Below are positions 8,653 through 17,201 of a DNA stretch of 64,000 nt, piece after piece. Under the pieces are notes generated by a model. The model was given only the letters and a program-made list of their open reading frames with translations. It was not told the origin of the DNA and searched no databases. This DNA is from Planococcus sp. MSAK28401. GTDB lineage: Bacteria; Bacillota; Bacilli; Bacillales_A; Planococcaceae. Within the stretch, counting starts at the first letter, position 1. Each line of letters begins with the position of its first letter. The stretch lies in the NCBI RefSeq assembly GCF_018283455.1, contig NZ_JAAMTH010000001.1, positions 1,531,501 through 1,595,500 of the forward strand, written 5' to 3'. A program made the translations under genes and the position numbers.

Positions 8653-8983
8653 AGATACATTATTGCAAGTGGCGTACCAAGCCGCAGAGGATAAAAAAGC
8701 AGAAGACATCGTTGTATTGAATATGGAAGGCATTTCGCTTTTGGCGGATTACTTCCTGATTTGCAGCGCGAACTCGGATCGCCAAGTACAGTCGATCGCC
8801 CGTGAATTGATGGATAAAGCTGGAGAAGCTGGCTATGAAGTCAAAAGTGTCGAAGGCTTCGACGCAGCACGCTGGGTCTTGGTCGACCTTGGCGATGTCG
8901 TGGCACATGTCTTCCATCGCGATGAGCGCTCGTATTACAACCTAGAGCGTCTATGGCGCGACGCCCCGCAGCTCGAAGTATGA
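8645..8983 (+). CDS. rsfS: Ribosomal silencing factor RsfS
   Basis: Binds ribosomal protein L14 on the 50S subunit and blocks subunit joining when nutrients are short. The 112-residue protein shows the DUF143 signature: LLADYFLICSANSDRQVQ, EGFDAARWVLVDLGDVV, then VFHRDERSYYNLERLW. It starts inside yqeK with AGGGAACG upstream, and its stop overlaps the ATG of yqeM. Confidence 0.95.
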   Translation: MTKDTLLQVAYQAAEDKKAEDIVVLNMEGISLLADYFLICSANSDRQVQSIARELMDKAGEAGYEVKSVEGFDAARWVLVDLGDVVAHVFHRDERSYYNLERLWRDAPQLEV

Positions 8984-9702
8984 ACTACGGACGGTTTGCG
9001 GCAGTTTACGACGACTTGATGGAAGATATTCCATATGAACAATATGTGGAATGGATTGCTGAAACGATGCGCTCTGGATCTGTACTCGATCTTGCGTGCG
9101 GCACAGGCGTGCTGTCTGAATTGATGGCTGAACTCGGCTATGACGTGACGGCGAGTGATTTATCCGCTGACATGCTTACCGTTGCACAGAAGCGCTTCAA
9201 AGAATCGGCGTTGGATATTCCGGTGCTTCAATTGTCCATGGACAACCTGGAAGGCCTGGAAGGCTTCGACGCCGTGACTATCGCAATCGATTCGTTGAAT
9301 TATTTAGCGAAAGAAGAGCAAGTCAAAAAGACATTTGAGCAAGTTTATGCGGCATTGAATGCGGGTGGATATTTCTTTTTTGATGTCCATTCGGTATTCA
9401 AGGTCGACGAGATTTTCATGAATAGCCCGTTCGTTTACGATGGGGAAGATCTTGCCTATATGTGGCATACTGAAAAAGGCTCAGCGCCTCACAGTGTCAT
9501 TCACGATTTAACGTTTTTCGTGCGTGAAGGCTGGATGTTCGAGCGCTTTGAAGAAACACATGAACAACGGACTTTCCCGGTTGAAGTGTATAAAGAATGG
9601 CTCACGGAAGCCGGATTCACGGTGGAATCAGTGACTGCTGATTTCACTGTGGATGCACCTAATGACGAAAGCGAACGGATCTTTTTCCGTGCCAAAAAAT
9701 AA
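8980..9702 (+). CDS. yqeM: Class I SAM-dependent methyltransferase YqeM
   Basis: A methyltransferase of unknown substrate. The start is the ATG in an ATGA overlap with the rsfS stop; an upstream frame extension runs inside rsfS and is not needed. The N-terminus MNYGRFAAVYDDLMEDI and motif I VLDLACGTGVLSE are clear. The 240-residue length fits the family. It is the last gene of the yqeG-yqeM cluster, followed by a terminator. Why the methyltransferase is kept with ribosome-assembly genes is not known. Confidence 0.87.
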   Translation: MNYGRFAAVYDDLMEDIPYEQYVEWIAETMRSGSVLDLACGTGVLSELMAELGYDVTASDLSADMLTVAQKRFKESALDIPVLQLSMDNLEGLEGFDAVTIAIDSLNYLAKEEQVKKTFEQVYAALNAGGYFFFDVHSVFKVDEIFMNSPFVYDGEDLAYMWHTEKGSAPHSVIHDLTFFVREGWMFERFEETHEQRTFPVEVYKEWLTEAGFTVESVTADFTVDAPNDESERIFFRAKK

Positions 9703-9714
9703 TCAGCAACACCA

Positions 9715-9745
9715 AACCCGCATATTTTTGTATGCGGGTTTTTTT
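9715..9745 (+). terminator. Intrinsic terminator after yqeM
   Basis: AACCCGCATA pairs with TATGCGGGTT around a short T-rich loop and runs into a T tract. It separates the yqeG-yqeM cluster from the comE operon. Confidence 0.9.
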
Positions 9746-9755
9746 CATGGAGTGA

Positions 9756-9785
9756 TGGACTTTCGATCGGTTGTTATTATATAAT
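9756..9785 (+). promoter_or_regulatory. Candidate SigA promoter of the comE operon
   Basis: TGGACT (-35-like) and a perfect TATAAT (9780-9785) are separated by 18 bp. I see no clear pair of ComK boxes (AAAA-N5-TTTT) upstream. Confidence 0.45.
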
Positions 9786-9832
9786 TCAGACAGCTTCAGC
9801 TGTTTGCTTTCTGCGGAAACGAGGGATGCCCA

Positions 9833-10441
9833 CTGAATATTTCTCCGCAAATCGCCAAATACGGCCGCATTGCTGTACCGATCGCCGCGGTTTTGGCGCT
9901 TCTCTATTTCTTTCTCCTGCACGAACCCCCTGAGGCCACGAGCCTCGACGAACTCACTTCCGAAACTACTGAACAACCGCCGCCACCGGAAACCGATCCA
10001 GCGGTCCCGACAAGCGTCATGATTGACGTGAAAGGCGCAGTCCAAAACGAGGGCTTATATGAATTGCCTGCCGGTTCGCGCATTAACGATGCTATCGAAG
10101 CTGCCGGCGGCTTTTTGCCGGAAGCAGACAGCCGCTCGATCAATCTGGCGGTCATCGTGCTCGATGAATCAGCGGTCTATGTGCCGAAACAAGGCGAAGA
10201 AAACGTGGAGCTGACAGGTGCAGCGCCTGGCGGCAGCGCAGAGCCCGGCCTTATCAATTTGAATACGGCAACCGAAGATGAATTGACCGATCTTCCTGGA
10301 ATCGGGCCGGCTAAAGCAGCGGCAATCGTGGCGCATCGGACTGAAAACGGGCCCTTCAAAAGCACTGAGCAATTGATGGACGTGACAGGCATCGGCGAAA
10401 AGAGCTTTGAACAATTGAAGGAACTTGTCCGTGTCAGATAA
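9833..10441 (+). CDS. comEA: Competence protein ComEA, DNA receptor (probable CTG start)
   Basis: Binds incoming double-stranded DNA at the outer face of the membrane and hands it to ComEC. Domains in order are one N-terminal transmembrane helix, a Pro/Glu/Thr-rich linker, an SLBB domain (IDVKGAVQNEGLYEL...) and a C-terminal helix-hairpin-helix DNA-binding domain (INLNTATEDELTDLPGIG... and VTGIGEKSFEQL). The first ATG/GTG/TTG in frame is the TTG at 9893, but that would cut the membrane helix in half and has no ribosome-binding site. A CTG at 9833 has GAGGG 7 nt upstream and restores a full helix and a 202-residue protein. The start is therefore inferred to be CTG. Confidence 0.9.
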   Translation: MNISPQIAKYGRIAVPIAAVLALLYFFLLHEPPEATSLDELTSETTEQPPPPETDPAVPTSVMIDVKGAVQNEGLYELPAGSRINDAIEAAGGFLPEADSRSINLAVIVLDESAVYVPKQGEENVELTGAAPGGSAEPGLINLNTATEDELTDLPGIGPAKAAAIVAHRTENGPFKSTEQLMDVTGIGEKSFEQLKELVRVR

Positions 10442-10512
10442 GGACGGACGGCCCTTGACGAAACAACTGCCTCTGCTACACTTAATTTAACGAAACAGCA
10501 GGAGGCAATCAG

Positions 10513-11085
10513 ATGAAGCGAATAACGTGGGATCAATTTTTTATGGCTCAAAGCCATCTTTTAGCGCTAAGAAGCACTTGCACAAGGCTGGCCGTCGGAG
10601 CGACGATCGTCCGGGACCGGCGCATCATGGCCGGGGGCTATAACGGCTCGATTTCCGGTGGGGACCATTGCATCGATAAAGGCTGCTATGTCGTCGATAA
10701 CCATTGCGTGCGGACCATCCATGCGGAAATGAATGCACTGTTGCAATGTGCCAAATACGGGGTCAGCGTCAACGGCGCCGATATGTATGTCAGTCATTTC
10801 CCTTGCCTCCAATGCACGAAATCCATTATCCAGGCAGGCATTTCGCGCCTTTATTATGCAGCCGATTACAAAAACCATGAATATGCGATCGAACTGCTGG
10901 AACAAGCAAATGTCGAAGTGATCCAAGTGATGTTTGATGAACGGATGATCGATTTCCTTAGCGTCGAGAAAACGGCGCTTTATATGGAATTGATTGAAAA
11001 GCTTGGCGCAAAAGGGGCGAGCGAAGAAGAATTGTCCCATTATAAAGAACGGGTGAAGGAATTATTTGGAGAACTTCTCGTTTAA
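10513..11085 (+). CDS. comEB: ComE operon protein 2, dCMP deaminase family (ComEB)
   Basis: A zinc-dependent deoxycytidylate deaminase-type protein. The metal and catalytic motif IHAEMNALLQ and the PCLQCTKSI cysteine pair are both present. In B. subtilis the gene is in the comE operon but is not needed for transformation. The 190-residue ORF starts at an ATG with GGAGG upstream. Its 3' end abuts the N-terminal frame of comEC. Confidence 0.94.
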   Translation: MKRITWDQFFMAQSHLLALRSTCTRLAVGATIVRDRRIMAGGYNGSISGGDHCIDKGCYVVDNHCVRTIHAEMNALLQCAKYGVSVNGADMYVSHFPCLQCTKSIIQAGISRLYYAADYKNHEYAIELLEQANVEVIQVMFDERMIDFLSVEKTALYMELIEKLGAKGASEEELSHYKERVKELFGELLV

Positions 11086-11162
11086 CAGAAGCGTTATTTC
11101 TCTATGCAGCAATTGCAACGGCAATTGCCGCACAAGCAGCACATGGCTCAGCTGATCAGCTT

Positions 11163-13355
11163 TTGCTCATGGTGCTGCTTTTTTGCTGGATGATATACCG
11201 GAAAGAGCCGGGCGCTTGGCTGGCGGTCGTTTTCGCGGTGTCGTTGATTTCCTTCATTAATATAGATGCCCGTCTTGTGGAAGGGCCCTTTTTGACCGGG
11301 AGCTTTCACGGTGCGCTTGTTTTTAATGAAATGGCACTCGACGGCGACCGCTTGTCAGGGTTTGCGACTGCCGGTTCTGGCCAAATCGTTTATGCGAGCT
11401 ACCGAATTCGTTCGATTGAAGAACAGCAGCGGTTGCAGGAGCTCGGCCCATCTGCAGAGCTGCAGGTGTCAGGAACATTTACGGAGCCGAGAAAGCCTGC
11501 TCATCAATACGCGTTTGATATGCGGGGCTACCTGGAGCGCCATAATGCAGCTGGCATGCTCGAGGTTGAATCGCTCGAGTCGGCGATATCGGGCACAGGC
11601 TTCCGTGCACGCTTGGCCAGGCAGCGCAGCGAGTTAATCGAACATATCGAGTCGTCCTTTCCTGAATCGTTGACAGTGGAAGCCCAGGCGCTGCTGCTCG
11701 GGGATCGCAGCGGCATGGATGCTGAACAGGCCAGGATCCAGCGGACGCTCGGCATCACGCACCTTTTTGCGATCTCTGGTTTGCATGTCGGCATCGTCAC
11801 CGGCATGATTTATTTTGTATTGCTGCGCTTGCGGGTCAGGAAAGAAAGCGCAACGGTGTTGTTGCTGATTGTGCTGCCTTTGTATGCCGTGATGGCGGGC
11901 GCTGCCCCATCGGTCCTGCGGGCTTGCGCCATGGTGGTTTTAGTGTTGGCCGCGCGGCTTTTTGGTCTGCATGTGTCAGCCATGCAAGCATTATCAGCAA
12001 GCTTCATCTTGTTCTTATGGATGGACCCCGGCCTGTTGCAGGATATCGGCTTTCAATTGTCTTACGGAGCGAGTTTTGGAATCATCGCTTCGCTGAAATT
12101 GATGGAAGGAGCTTCTTTTATTAAAAGCGGTTTGATCGTTACGGCCGTTTCCCAGCTATGCCTTTATCCTCTTTTGCTGTTCCACTTTTTTGAAATCTCC
12201 CTATCCTCCTTTTTGGTAAATGCCATCTATGTCCCGTTGTTCACGCTGGTGATTTTGCCGGCGAATTTCATTTTATTGGCTGCAAGCTTTCTGCCGCTGG
12301 GTGTCGACGCTATCCTCTTTGCGGCCTATGAGCCGCTGCGCAACTGGATGGAAGGGGTGACTTCGTCTTTGGCGGGCTTGCCCAATCAAGTATGGACGCC
12401 AGGCAGGCCATCTCTTGGTTGGCTGTTGTTCATGGCTGCCGGTGTACTGCTATTTTTTGTCCAGGCGGAAAAGCGCTTTCGCCTGCGTTTATTGCTCGTC
12501 CTGCTCATTCCGGCACTGCTGCTGGCGTTAAAGCCGTATATCGATCCCAGGCTTCACGTTAGTTTTATCGACGTCGGACAGGGCGACAGCGCTTTGATTG
12601 AGCTGCCTTACCGCAAGGCGGTGTATTTAATCGATGCAGGCGGCGTATTGCGCTTTGATGGTGAGCCATTCCAGGAAAGGAGCCGGCCATTTGAAGTGGG
12701 GCGTCAAACCGTGGTGCCGTATTTGAAAGCGCGCGGCATCTCCCGCATCGATCTTTTCATTTTGAGCCATCCGGATGCGGACCATGCTGAAGGGGCGGAT
12801 GAAGTTTTTGAAGAACTGGCTGTGGAGCTTCTGCATATTACGCCCGGCTCTGAAGCAAATGCTTTGATGACAGAGCTTGCGCCGTCTGCTCGTGAAGCCC
12901 GAGTGGAATTGCCAATGAGCGGTGCAGGCTGGCAAGTGGGTGATACGGAATTTTCGTATTTGTCGCCAGAAGATGAATTATATGAAGGCAATGATGATTC
13001 GCTGGTGTTGCTGATGGAGCATCAGGGGCAGCGATTCCTCTTTACGGGAGACCTGGAAAGTGAAGGCGAATCCAGGGTGGTGGAGCGCTACGGTGAACAA
13101 CTAGCCGACATGACAGTCCTGAAAGTCGGACATCATGGGAGTAAGACATCGAGCTCACAACTTTTTCTGGAAGCCCTGCGGCCGCAAGTTTCAGTCGTTT
13201 CAGCAGGGATCGACAACCGCTATGGGCATCCAAGCCCTGAAGTGACGGCGCGGTTTGGCGAATTGGGTCTACGGCTCTTGTCGACAGCTGAAAATGGGAC
13301 CATTCGCATGACGATCGAAGATGGGCGAGTGACAGTTGACACCAGCCGAAAATAA
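11163..13355 (+). CDS. comEC: DNA internalization channel ComEC/Rec2 (N-terminal start unresolved)
   Basis: Forms the membrane channel that carries single-stranded DNA into the cytoplasm. There is an N-terminal soluble DUF4131-type domain between membrane helices, a central multi-helix competence domain (ITHLFAISGLHVGIV is the signature) and a C-terminal metallo-beta-lactamase-like domain (FIDVGQGDSALIEL, LSHPDADHAEG, GHHGSKTSSS). From the TTG at 11163 it is 730 residues. The frame is open back to about 11046 and the added residues look like a first membrane helix, but no ATG, GTG or TTG exists there, so the true start may be non-standard or upstream by frameshift. Confidence 0.93.
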   Translation: MLMVLLFCWMIYRKEPGAWLAVVFAVSLISFINIDARLVEGPFLTGSFHGALVFNEMALDGDRLSGFATAGSGQIVYASYRIRSIEEQQRLQELGPSAELQVSGTFTEPRKPAHQYAFDMRGYLERHNAAGMLEVESLESAISGTGFRARLARQRSELIEHIESSFPESLTVEAQALLLGDRSGMDAEQARIQRTLGITHLFAISGLHVGIVTGMIYFVLLRLRVRKESATVLLLIVLPLYAVMAGAAPSVLRACAMVVLVLAARLFGLHVSAMQALSASFILFLWMDPGLLQDIGFQLSYGASFGIIASLKLMEGASFIKSGLIVTAVSQLCLYPLLLFHFFEISLSSFLVNAIYVPLFTLVILPANFILLAASFLPLGVDAILFAAYEPLRNWMEGVTSSLAGLPNQVWTPGRPSLGWLLFMAAGVLLFFVQAEKRFRLRLLLVLLIPALLLALKPYIDPRLHVSFIDVGQGDSALIELPYRKAVYLIDAGGVLRFDGEPFQERSRPFEVGRQTVVPYLKARGISRIDLFILSHPDADHAEGADEVFEELAVELLHITPGSEANALMTELAPSAREARVELPMSGAGWQVGDTEFSYLSPEDELYEGNDDSLVLLMEHQGQRFLFTGDLESEGESRVVERYGEQLADMTVLKVGHHGSKTSSSQLFLEALRPQVSVVSAGIDNRYGHPSPEVTARFGELGLRLLSTAENGTIRMTIEDGRVTVDTSRK

Positions 13356-13387
13356 AAAAAGCCCCGGCCTATGCCGGAGCTTTTTTT
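13354..13387. terminator. Terminator between comEC and yqzM
   Basis: CCGGC pairs with GCCGG inside AAGC/GCTT, with an A run before and a T run after, so it can work on both strands. Confidence 0.85.
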
Positions 13388-13391
13388 GTAA

Positions 13392-13526
13392 TCAGCGGGC
13401 TACGAATTGTACGACGCCAGCGATGATGAAAATAAGTGCGAAGAAACCAAAGGAAACGACGAAGCCCATCCCTGCATCGATGGCATCGTTGCGTTTGGAC
13501 TGAACGTTCTGTTCAAATTCATTCAT
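13392..13526 (-). CDS. yqzM: YqzM family small membrane protein
   Basis: A 44-residue ORF on the minus strand: MNEFEQNVQSKRNDAIDAG, then one hydrophobic segment (residues 20-42) and a short basic end. AGGAGGGA lies 6 nt before its ATG. Sequence, size and position between comEC and holA match B. subtilis YqzM, a small protein of unknown role. It is too short for most automatic ORF cut-offs. Confidence 0.85.
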   Translation of the reverse strand: MNEFEQNVQSKRNDAIDAGMGFVVSFGFFALIFIIAGVVQFVAR

Positions 13527-13704
13527 TGAAAATCCCTCCTAGTTGATTTTATTATAAGGGAACGATAACGAAAAATCCATATCGAACTAAACAATGTCCG
13601 CCGATTTTGGCCGACGTCACACAACTGTCAAAAGCGGACTTGCCCTGCGAGGCAGACCGATAGGGAGAAATCCGGTATAGTTAAGAACAGAGGGAGTGAA
13701 ACGT

Positions 13705-14739
13705 ATGATTACATCAATTTGGAAGTCGATACGCGCGGATAAAATCGATCCGGTTTATCTGATTGTCGGGACGGAGAGTTATTTCATCACCAAGACGATC
13801 GAATTGCTGAAAGCGCAAATGGCGGAAGCAGGGGAAACGGATGTCTCCAATTTTGACTTGGATGAAGTGCCGGTCGGCCATGTGCTGGAAGAAGCAGACA
13901 CGATCCCGTTTTTCAGCGACCGTAAGCTGATCATCGCGCGCAATGCTTCGTTCCTGAAAGCGGCGGAACGCGGAAAAGAGAAAATCAACCACGACCTCAA
14001 ATCCTTGGAAGCGTGGCTCGAGAATCCCCCAGCGACGAGCGTGACGGTTTTTGTGGCACCGTATGAAAAATTGGATGAACGCAAAAAAATCGTCAAGCTG
14101 ATGAAAAAGAATGTCGTGCTCATCGAAGCAAAGGCGCTGCAGCCGCATGAATTGGAAAGCTGGATTGCCCACGAGGCAAAATCCCATGGCAAGACGCTGG
14201 AGCGGCAAAGTGCACAAAAGCTCATTGAAATGGCGGGCACCAATCTGACTTTGCTCGCTTCGGAGATCGAAAAGATGTCCTTATACCTCGGTTCGGAGCA
14301 AGAAGAGATTTCACAAGCGCTCATCGAAGACATGACTGCGCGGACGCTCGAGCAGGATGCTTTCAAAATGCTGCAGGCTTATCTCGACGGGGACATCCAG
14401 ACGGCGCTCAGCGTCTATTACGACTTGCTGCGCCAAAAGGAAGAGCCGGTCGCACTCGCGGCACTGCTGGCGTCGCAGATCCGCTTTATGGTGCATGTCT
14501 ATTATCTGCAGAAAAAAGGCTATCATGCGCAGCAAATTTCCAAACAGCTCAAGGCGCATCCCTACCGCGTCAAACTATTGGTGGAAAAGCGCCGGCAAAT
14601 TTCGGAAGCCCGATTGCTTCAAGTGCTCGGCGATTTGGCGGATATCGACTTGCAATTGAAAACGGTGTCCGGCAACCGGGAACGGGTGCTGGAATTCTTT
14701 CTCATGAAACGCGCCGGGCATAATAAGCAATCGTCTTGA
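13705..14739 (+). CDS. holA: DNA polymerase III subunit delta
   Basis: The clamp-loader subunit that opens the beta clamp. The 344-residue protein begins MITSIWKSIRADKIDPVYLIVG, the typical start of the Bacillales YqeN/HolA family, followed by the AAA+-like fold with FFSDRKLIIARN and the C-terminal collar domain. The ATG at 13705 lies 8 nt after AGGGAG; a GTG at 13696 overlaps that site and is rejected. Confidence 0.93.
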   Translation: MITSIWKSIRADKIDPVYLIVGTESYFITKTIELLKAQMAEAGETDVSNFDLDEVPVGHVLEEADTIPFFSDRKLIIARNASFLKAAERGKEKINHDLKSLEAWLENPPATSVTVFVAPYEKLDERKKIVKLMKKNVVLIEAKALQPHELESWIAHEAKSHGKTLERQSAQKLIEMAGTNLTLLASEIEKMSLYLGSEQEEISQALIEDMTARTLEQDAFKMLQAYLDGDIQTALSVYYDLLRQKEEPVALAALLASQIRFMVHVYYLQKKGYHAQQISKQLKAHPYRVKLLVEKRRQISEARLLQVLGDLADIDLQLKTVSGNRERVLEFFLMKRAGHNKQSS

Positions 14740-14757
14740 ATAAGGAATCATCTATCG

Positions 14758-14795
14758 GAAAAAGCGCTGCCTGCTGAAGCGGGCGCCGCTTTTTC
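14758..14795 (+). terminator. Terminator after holA
   Basis: An imperfect stem, AAAAAGCGCTGCC against GGCGCCGCTTTTT, ends in a T run. Confidence 0.65.
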
Positions 14796-14808
14796 GTTTT
14801 TCACACAG

Positions 14809-14842
14809 AAAAAAGCCGACCCAATATAGGGCCGGCTTTTTG
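14809..14842 (-). terminator. Terminator of rpsT
   Basis: AAAAAGCCG and its complement enclose a second pairing CCC/GGG with one mismatch. Poly-U runs result on both strands. It lies 8 bp past the rpsT stop codon on the minus strand. Confidence 0.85.
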
Positions 14843-14849
14843 ATGCGTT

Positions 14850-15098
14850 TTACGCTTTTTTCATGAGGCTTGATTTTCTACGGGCAGCAGTGTTTTTGTG
14901 GATCAAACCTTTAGAAGCTGCTTTCTCAACTTGTTTGATTGCTGCTTTAAGGGAATCCCCTTTGTTTTCTTCATTATTGGCTACAGCTTTCTCAGCCTTT
15001 TTCACAGAAGAACGCATTGCAGTTTTAACAGATGAGTTCTGAGCATTTTTCGTATCGTTCGTGCGAACACGTTTGATTGCAGATTTAATGTTTGGCAT
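14850..15098 (-). CDS. rpsT: 30S ribosomal protein S20
   Basis: Primary 16S rRNA-binding protein of the 30S subunit. The product begins MPNIKSAIKRVRTND and is Lys/Ala-rich throughout, with 82 residues. AGGAGG sits 8 nt before the ATG at 15098; a GTG at 15107 overlaps the ribosome-binding site and is rejected. In B. subtilis gpr and spoIIP follow rpsT's neighbourhood before lepA; neither is present here. Confidence 0.97.
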   Translation of the reverse strand: MPNIKSAIKRVRTNDTKNAQNSSVKTAMRSSVKKAEKAVANNEENKGDSLKAAIKQVEKAASKGLIHKNTAARRKSSLMKKA

Positions 15099-15255
15099 AT
15101 CTTTCACCTCCTAGACAATTTGAGCGGCAGGCATAAGCCCTTGCTCTTCAGTGTCTCTATACAACAAAAGTTATTTTATCAAATCGGCTGGCCGAATGCA
15201 ATAGTTACGTGCAAAGAAGTTTGCCTTGACACTGAAAGCTTTATGCGGTCATTCA

Positions 15256-15284
15256 TTGCCCAATACCCACTTGACTGCTATAAT
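15256..15284 (+). promoter_or_regulatory. Candidate SigA promoter of lepA
   Basis: TTGCCC and TATAAT are separated by 17 bp, 30 bp before the lepA start codon. Confidence 0.5.
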
Positions 15285-15313
15285 TCAAAGTAGTTTATAT
15301 GGGAGTGAAGAAA

Positions 15314-17143
15314 ATGGACCAAGAACAGAGATTAGCGAGACAACAGAAGATCCGCAACTTTTCCATCATCGCACACATCGATCATGGGAAATCGACGCTG
15401 GCCGACCGCATTTTGGAAAGAACCAATGCACTGACAGCACGCGAAATGAAATCCCAATTGCTCGACTCCATGGATTTGGAGCGTGAGCGGGGAATCACCA
15501 TTAAATTGAACGCCGTCCAGCTCAATTATACAGCAAAAGACGGAGAAACATACATTATGCACTTGATCGACACGCCAGGCCATGTCGATTTCACGTACGA
15601 AGTATCAAGAAGTCTCGCAGCATGTGAAGGCGCTGTTTTGGTCGTCGATGCGGCACAAGGAATTGAAGCGCAGACGCTTGCCAATGTCTATTTGGCGCTC
15701 GACAACGATCTCGAGATTCTTCCGGTCATCAATAAAATCGATTTGCCTGCAGCTGACCCTGAGCGCGTGCGCCAGGAAGTCGAGGACGTCATCGGCCTTG
15801 ATGCGTCTGAAGCGGTGCTGGCTTCCGCAAAAGCGGGAATCGGCATCGAAGAGATTCTTGAACAGATCGTCGAAAAAGTTCCACCGCCGACAGGTGACCC
15901 ATCAGCACCGCTCAAAGCGATGATTTTCGATTCTTTGTATGATCCGTATCGCGGCGTTGTTGCTTATATCCGGATCATGGAAGGCACAGTCAAGCCAGGC
16001 GATAAGATCAAGATGATGGCGAGCGGCAAAGAGTTCGATGTCGTCGAAGCAGGTGTCTTTACGCCGAAAGTGACATTGCGCGACGAATTGACCGTCGGCG
16101 ATGTTGGTTTCCTGACGGCTTCCATCAAAAATGTCGCGGATTCACGCGTCGGGGATACGATCACGCTTGCGGAAAACCCGGCACAACAAGCACTGCCTGG
16201 CTACCGCCGCTTGAACCCAATGGTTTATTGCGGGATGTACCCGATCGATACATCGAAATACAATGATTTGCGCGATGCACTGGAAAAATTGGAGCTGAAC
16301 GATGCAGCATTGCAATTCGAGCCTGAATCCTCACAAGCGCTTGGCTTCGGCTATCGCTGTGGGTTCCTTGGCCTATTGCATATGGAGATTATCCAGGAAC
16401 GCATTGAACGTGAATTCAATATCGATTTGATCACGACAGCACCAAGTGTTATCTACCATGTCCACATGACGGACGGGGAAGTGCTTAATATTGATAACCC
16501 GGCGATGATGCCGGACCCGCAAAAGATTGAATATGTCGAAGAGCCATATGTCAAAGCGACTGTCATGGTCCCGAACGATTTCGTCGGCGCCGTCATGGAA
16601 ATCTGCCAACAGAAGCGCGGTAATTTCATGACCATGGATTACCTCGACAACTCACGCGTCAGCATTATTTACGAATTGCCGCTTGCGGAAATCGTCTATG
16701 ATTTCTTCGATCAGTTGAAATCGGGCACAAAAGGTTATGCCTCGTTCGATTATGAATTGATCGGCTATAAAGATTCCAAATTGGTGAAAATGGACATTCT
16801 CCTGAACGCTGAGAAAGTCGATGCCTTGAGCTTCATCGTCCATAGGGATTTTGCTTACGAGCGCGGGAAAATCATTGTCGACAAATTGAAGACATTGATT
16901 CCACGCCAGCAGTTTGAAGTTCCGATCCAAGCCGCTATCGGCCAGAAGATCGTGGCTCGCCAAACAATCAGTGCCATCCGGAAAAACGTCCTCGCGAAAT
17001 GTTATGGCGGCGATATTTCCCGGAAGCGTAAATTGTTGGACAAGCAGAAAGAAGGGAAAAAGCGGATGAAGCAAGTTGGCTCCGTGGAAGTCCCGCAAGA
17101 AGCATTTATGGCTGTTCTCAAAATGGATGACCAATCCAAATAA
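15314..17143 (+). CDS. lepA: Elongation factor 4 (LepA)
   Basis: A translational GTPase that acts on ribosomes in translation and 30S assembly. The GTPase motifs are AHIDHGKST (G1), DTPGH (G3) and NKIDLP (G4). The LepA-specific C-terminal domain ends [17 protein letters not shown]. The ATG at 15314 lies 8 nt after GGGAG; an ATG five codons earlier overlaps that site and is rejected. Length is 609 residues, as expected. It is followed by a terminator and then hemW. Confidence 0.97.
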   Translation: MDQEQRLARQQKIRNFSIIAHIDHGKSTLADRILERTNALTAREMKSQLLDSMDLERERGITIKLNAVQLNYTAKDGETYIMHLIDTPGHVDFTYEVSRSLAACEGAVLVVDAAQGIEAQTLANVYLALDNDLEILPVINKIDLPAADPERVRQEVEDVIGLDASEAVLASAKAGIGIEEILEQIVEKVPPPTGDPSAPLKAMIFDSLYDPYRGVVAYIRIMEGTVKPGDKIKMMASGKEFDVVEAGVFTPKVTLRDELTVGDVGFLTASIKNVADSRVGDTITLAENPAQQALPGYRRLNPMVYCGMYPIDTSKYNDLRDALEKLELNDAALQFEPESSQALGFGYRCGFLGLLHMEIIQERIEREFNIDLITTAPSVIYHVHMTDGEVLNIDNPAMMPDPQKIEYVEEPYVKATVMVPNDFVGAVMEICQQKRGNFMTMDYLDNSRVSIIYELPLAEIVYDFFDQLKSGTKGYASFDYELIGYKDSKLVKMDILLNAEKVDALSFIVHRDFAYERGKIIVDKLKTLIPRQQFEVPIQAAIGQKIVARQTISAIRKNVLAKCYGGDISRKRKLLDKQKEGKKRMKQVGSVEVPQEAFMAVLKMDDQSK

Positions 17144-17149
17144 ACGAAA

Positions 17150-17180
17150 AAAAGGAGGCGGTTTTTCTGCCTCCTTTTCC
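17150..17180 (+). terminator. Intrinsic terminator after lepA
   Basis: AAAAGGAGGC pairs with GCCTCCTTTT around a T-rich loop. Confidence 0.75.
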
Positions 17181-17201
17181 TATTAGAAAGAAGGATTTTT
17201 T

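Noticed and set aside
9703..9832. ComK boxes before comEA
   Set aside because: I looked for paired AAAA-N5-TTTT motifs and found none.
13560..13700. Possible small gene or regulator between yqzM and holA
   Set aside because: No ORF with a ribosome-binding site and no clear structure was seen.
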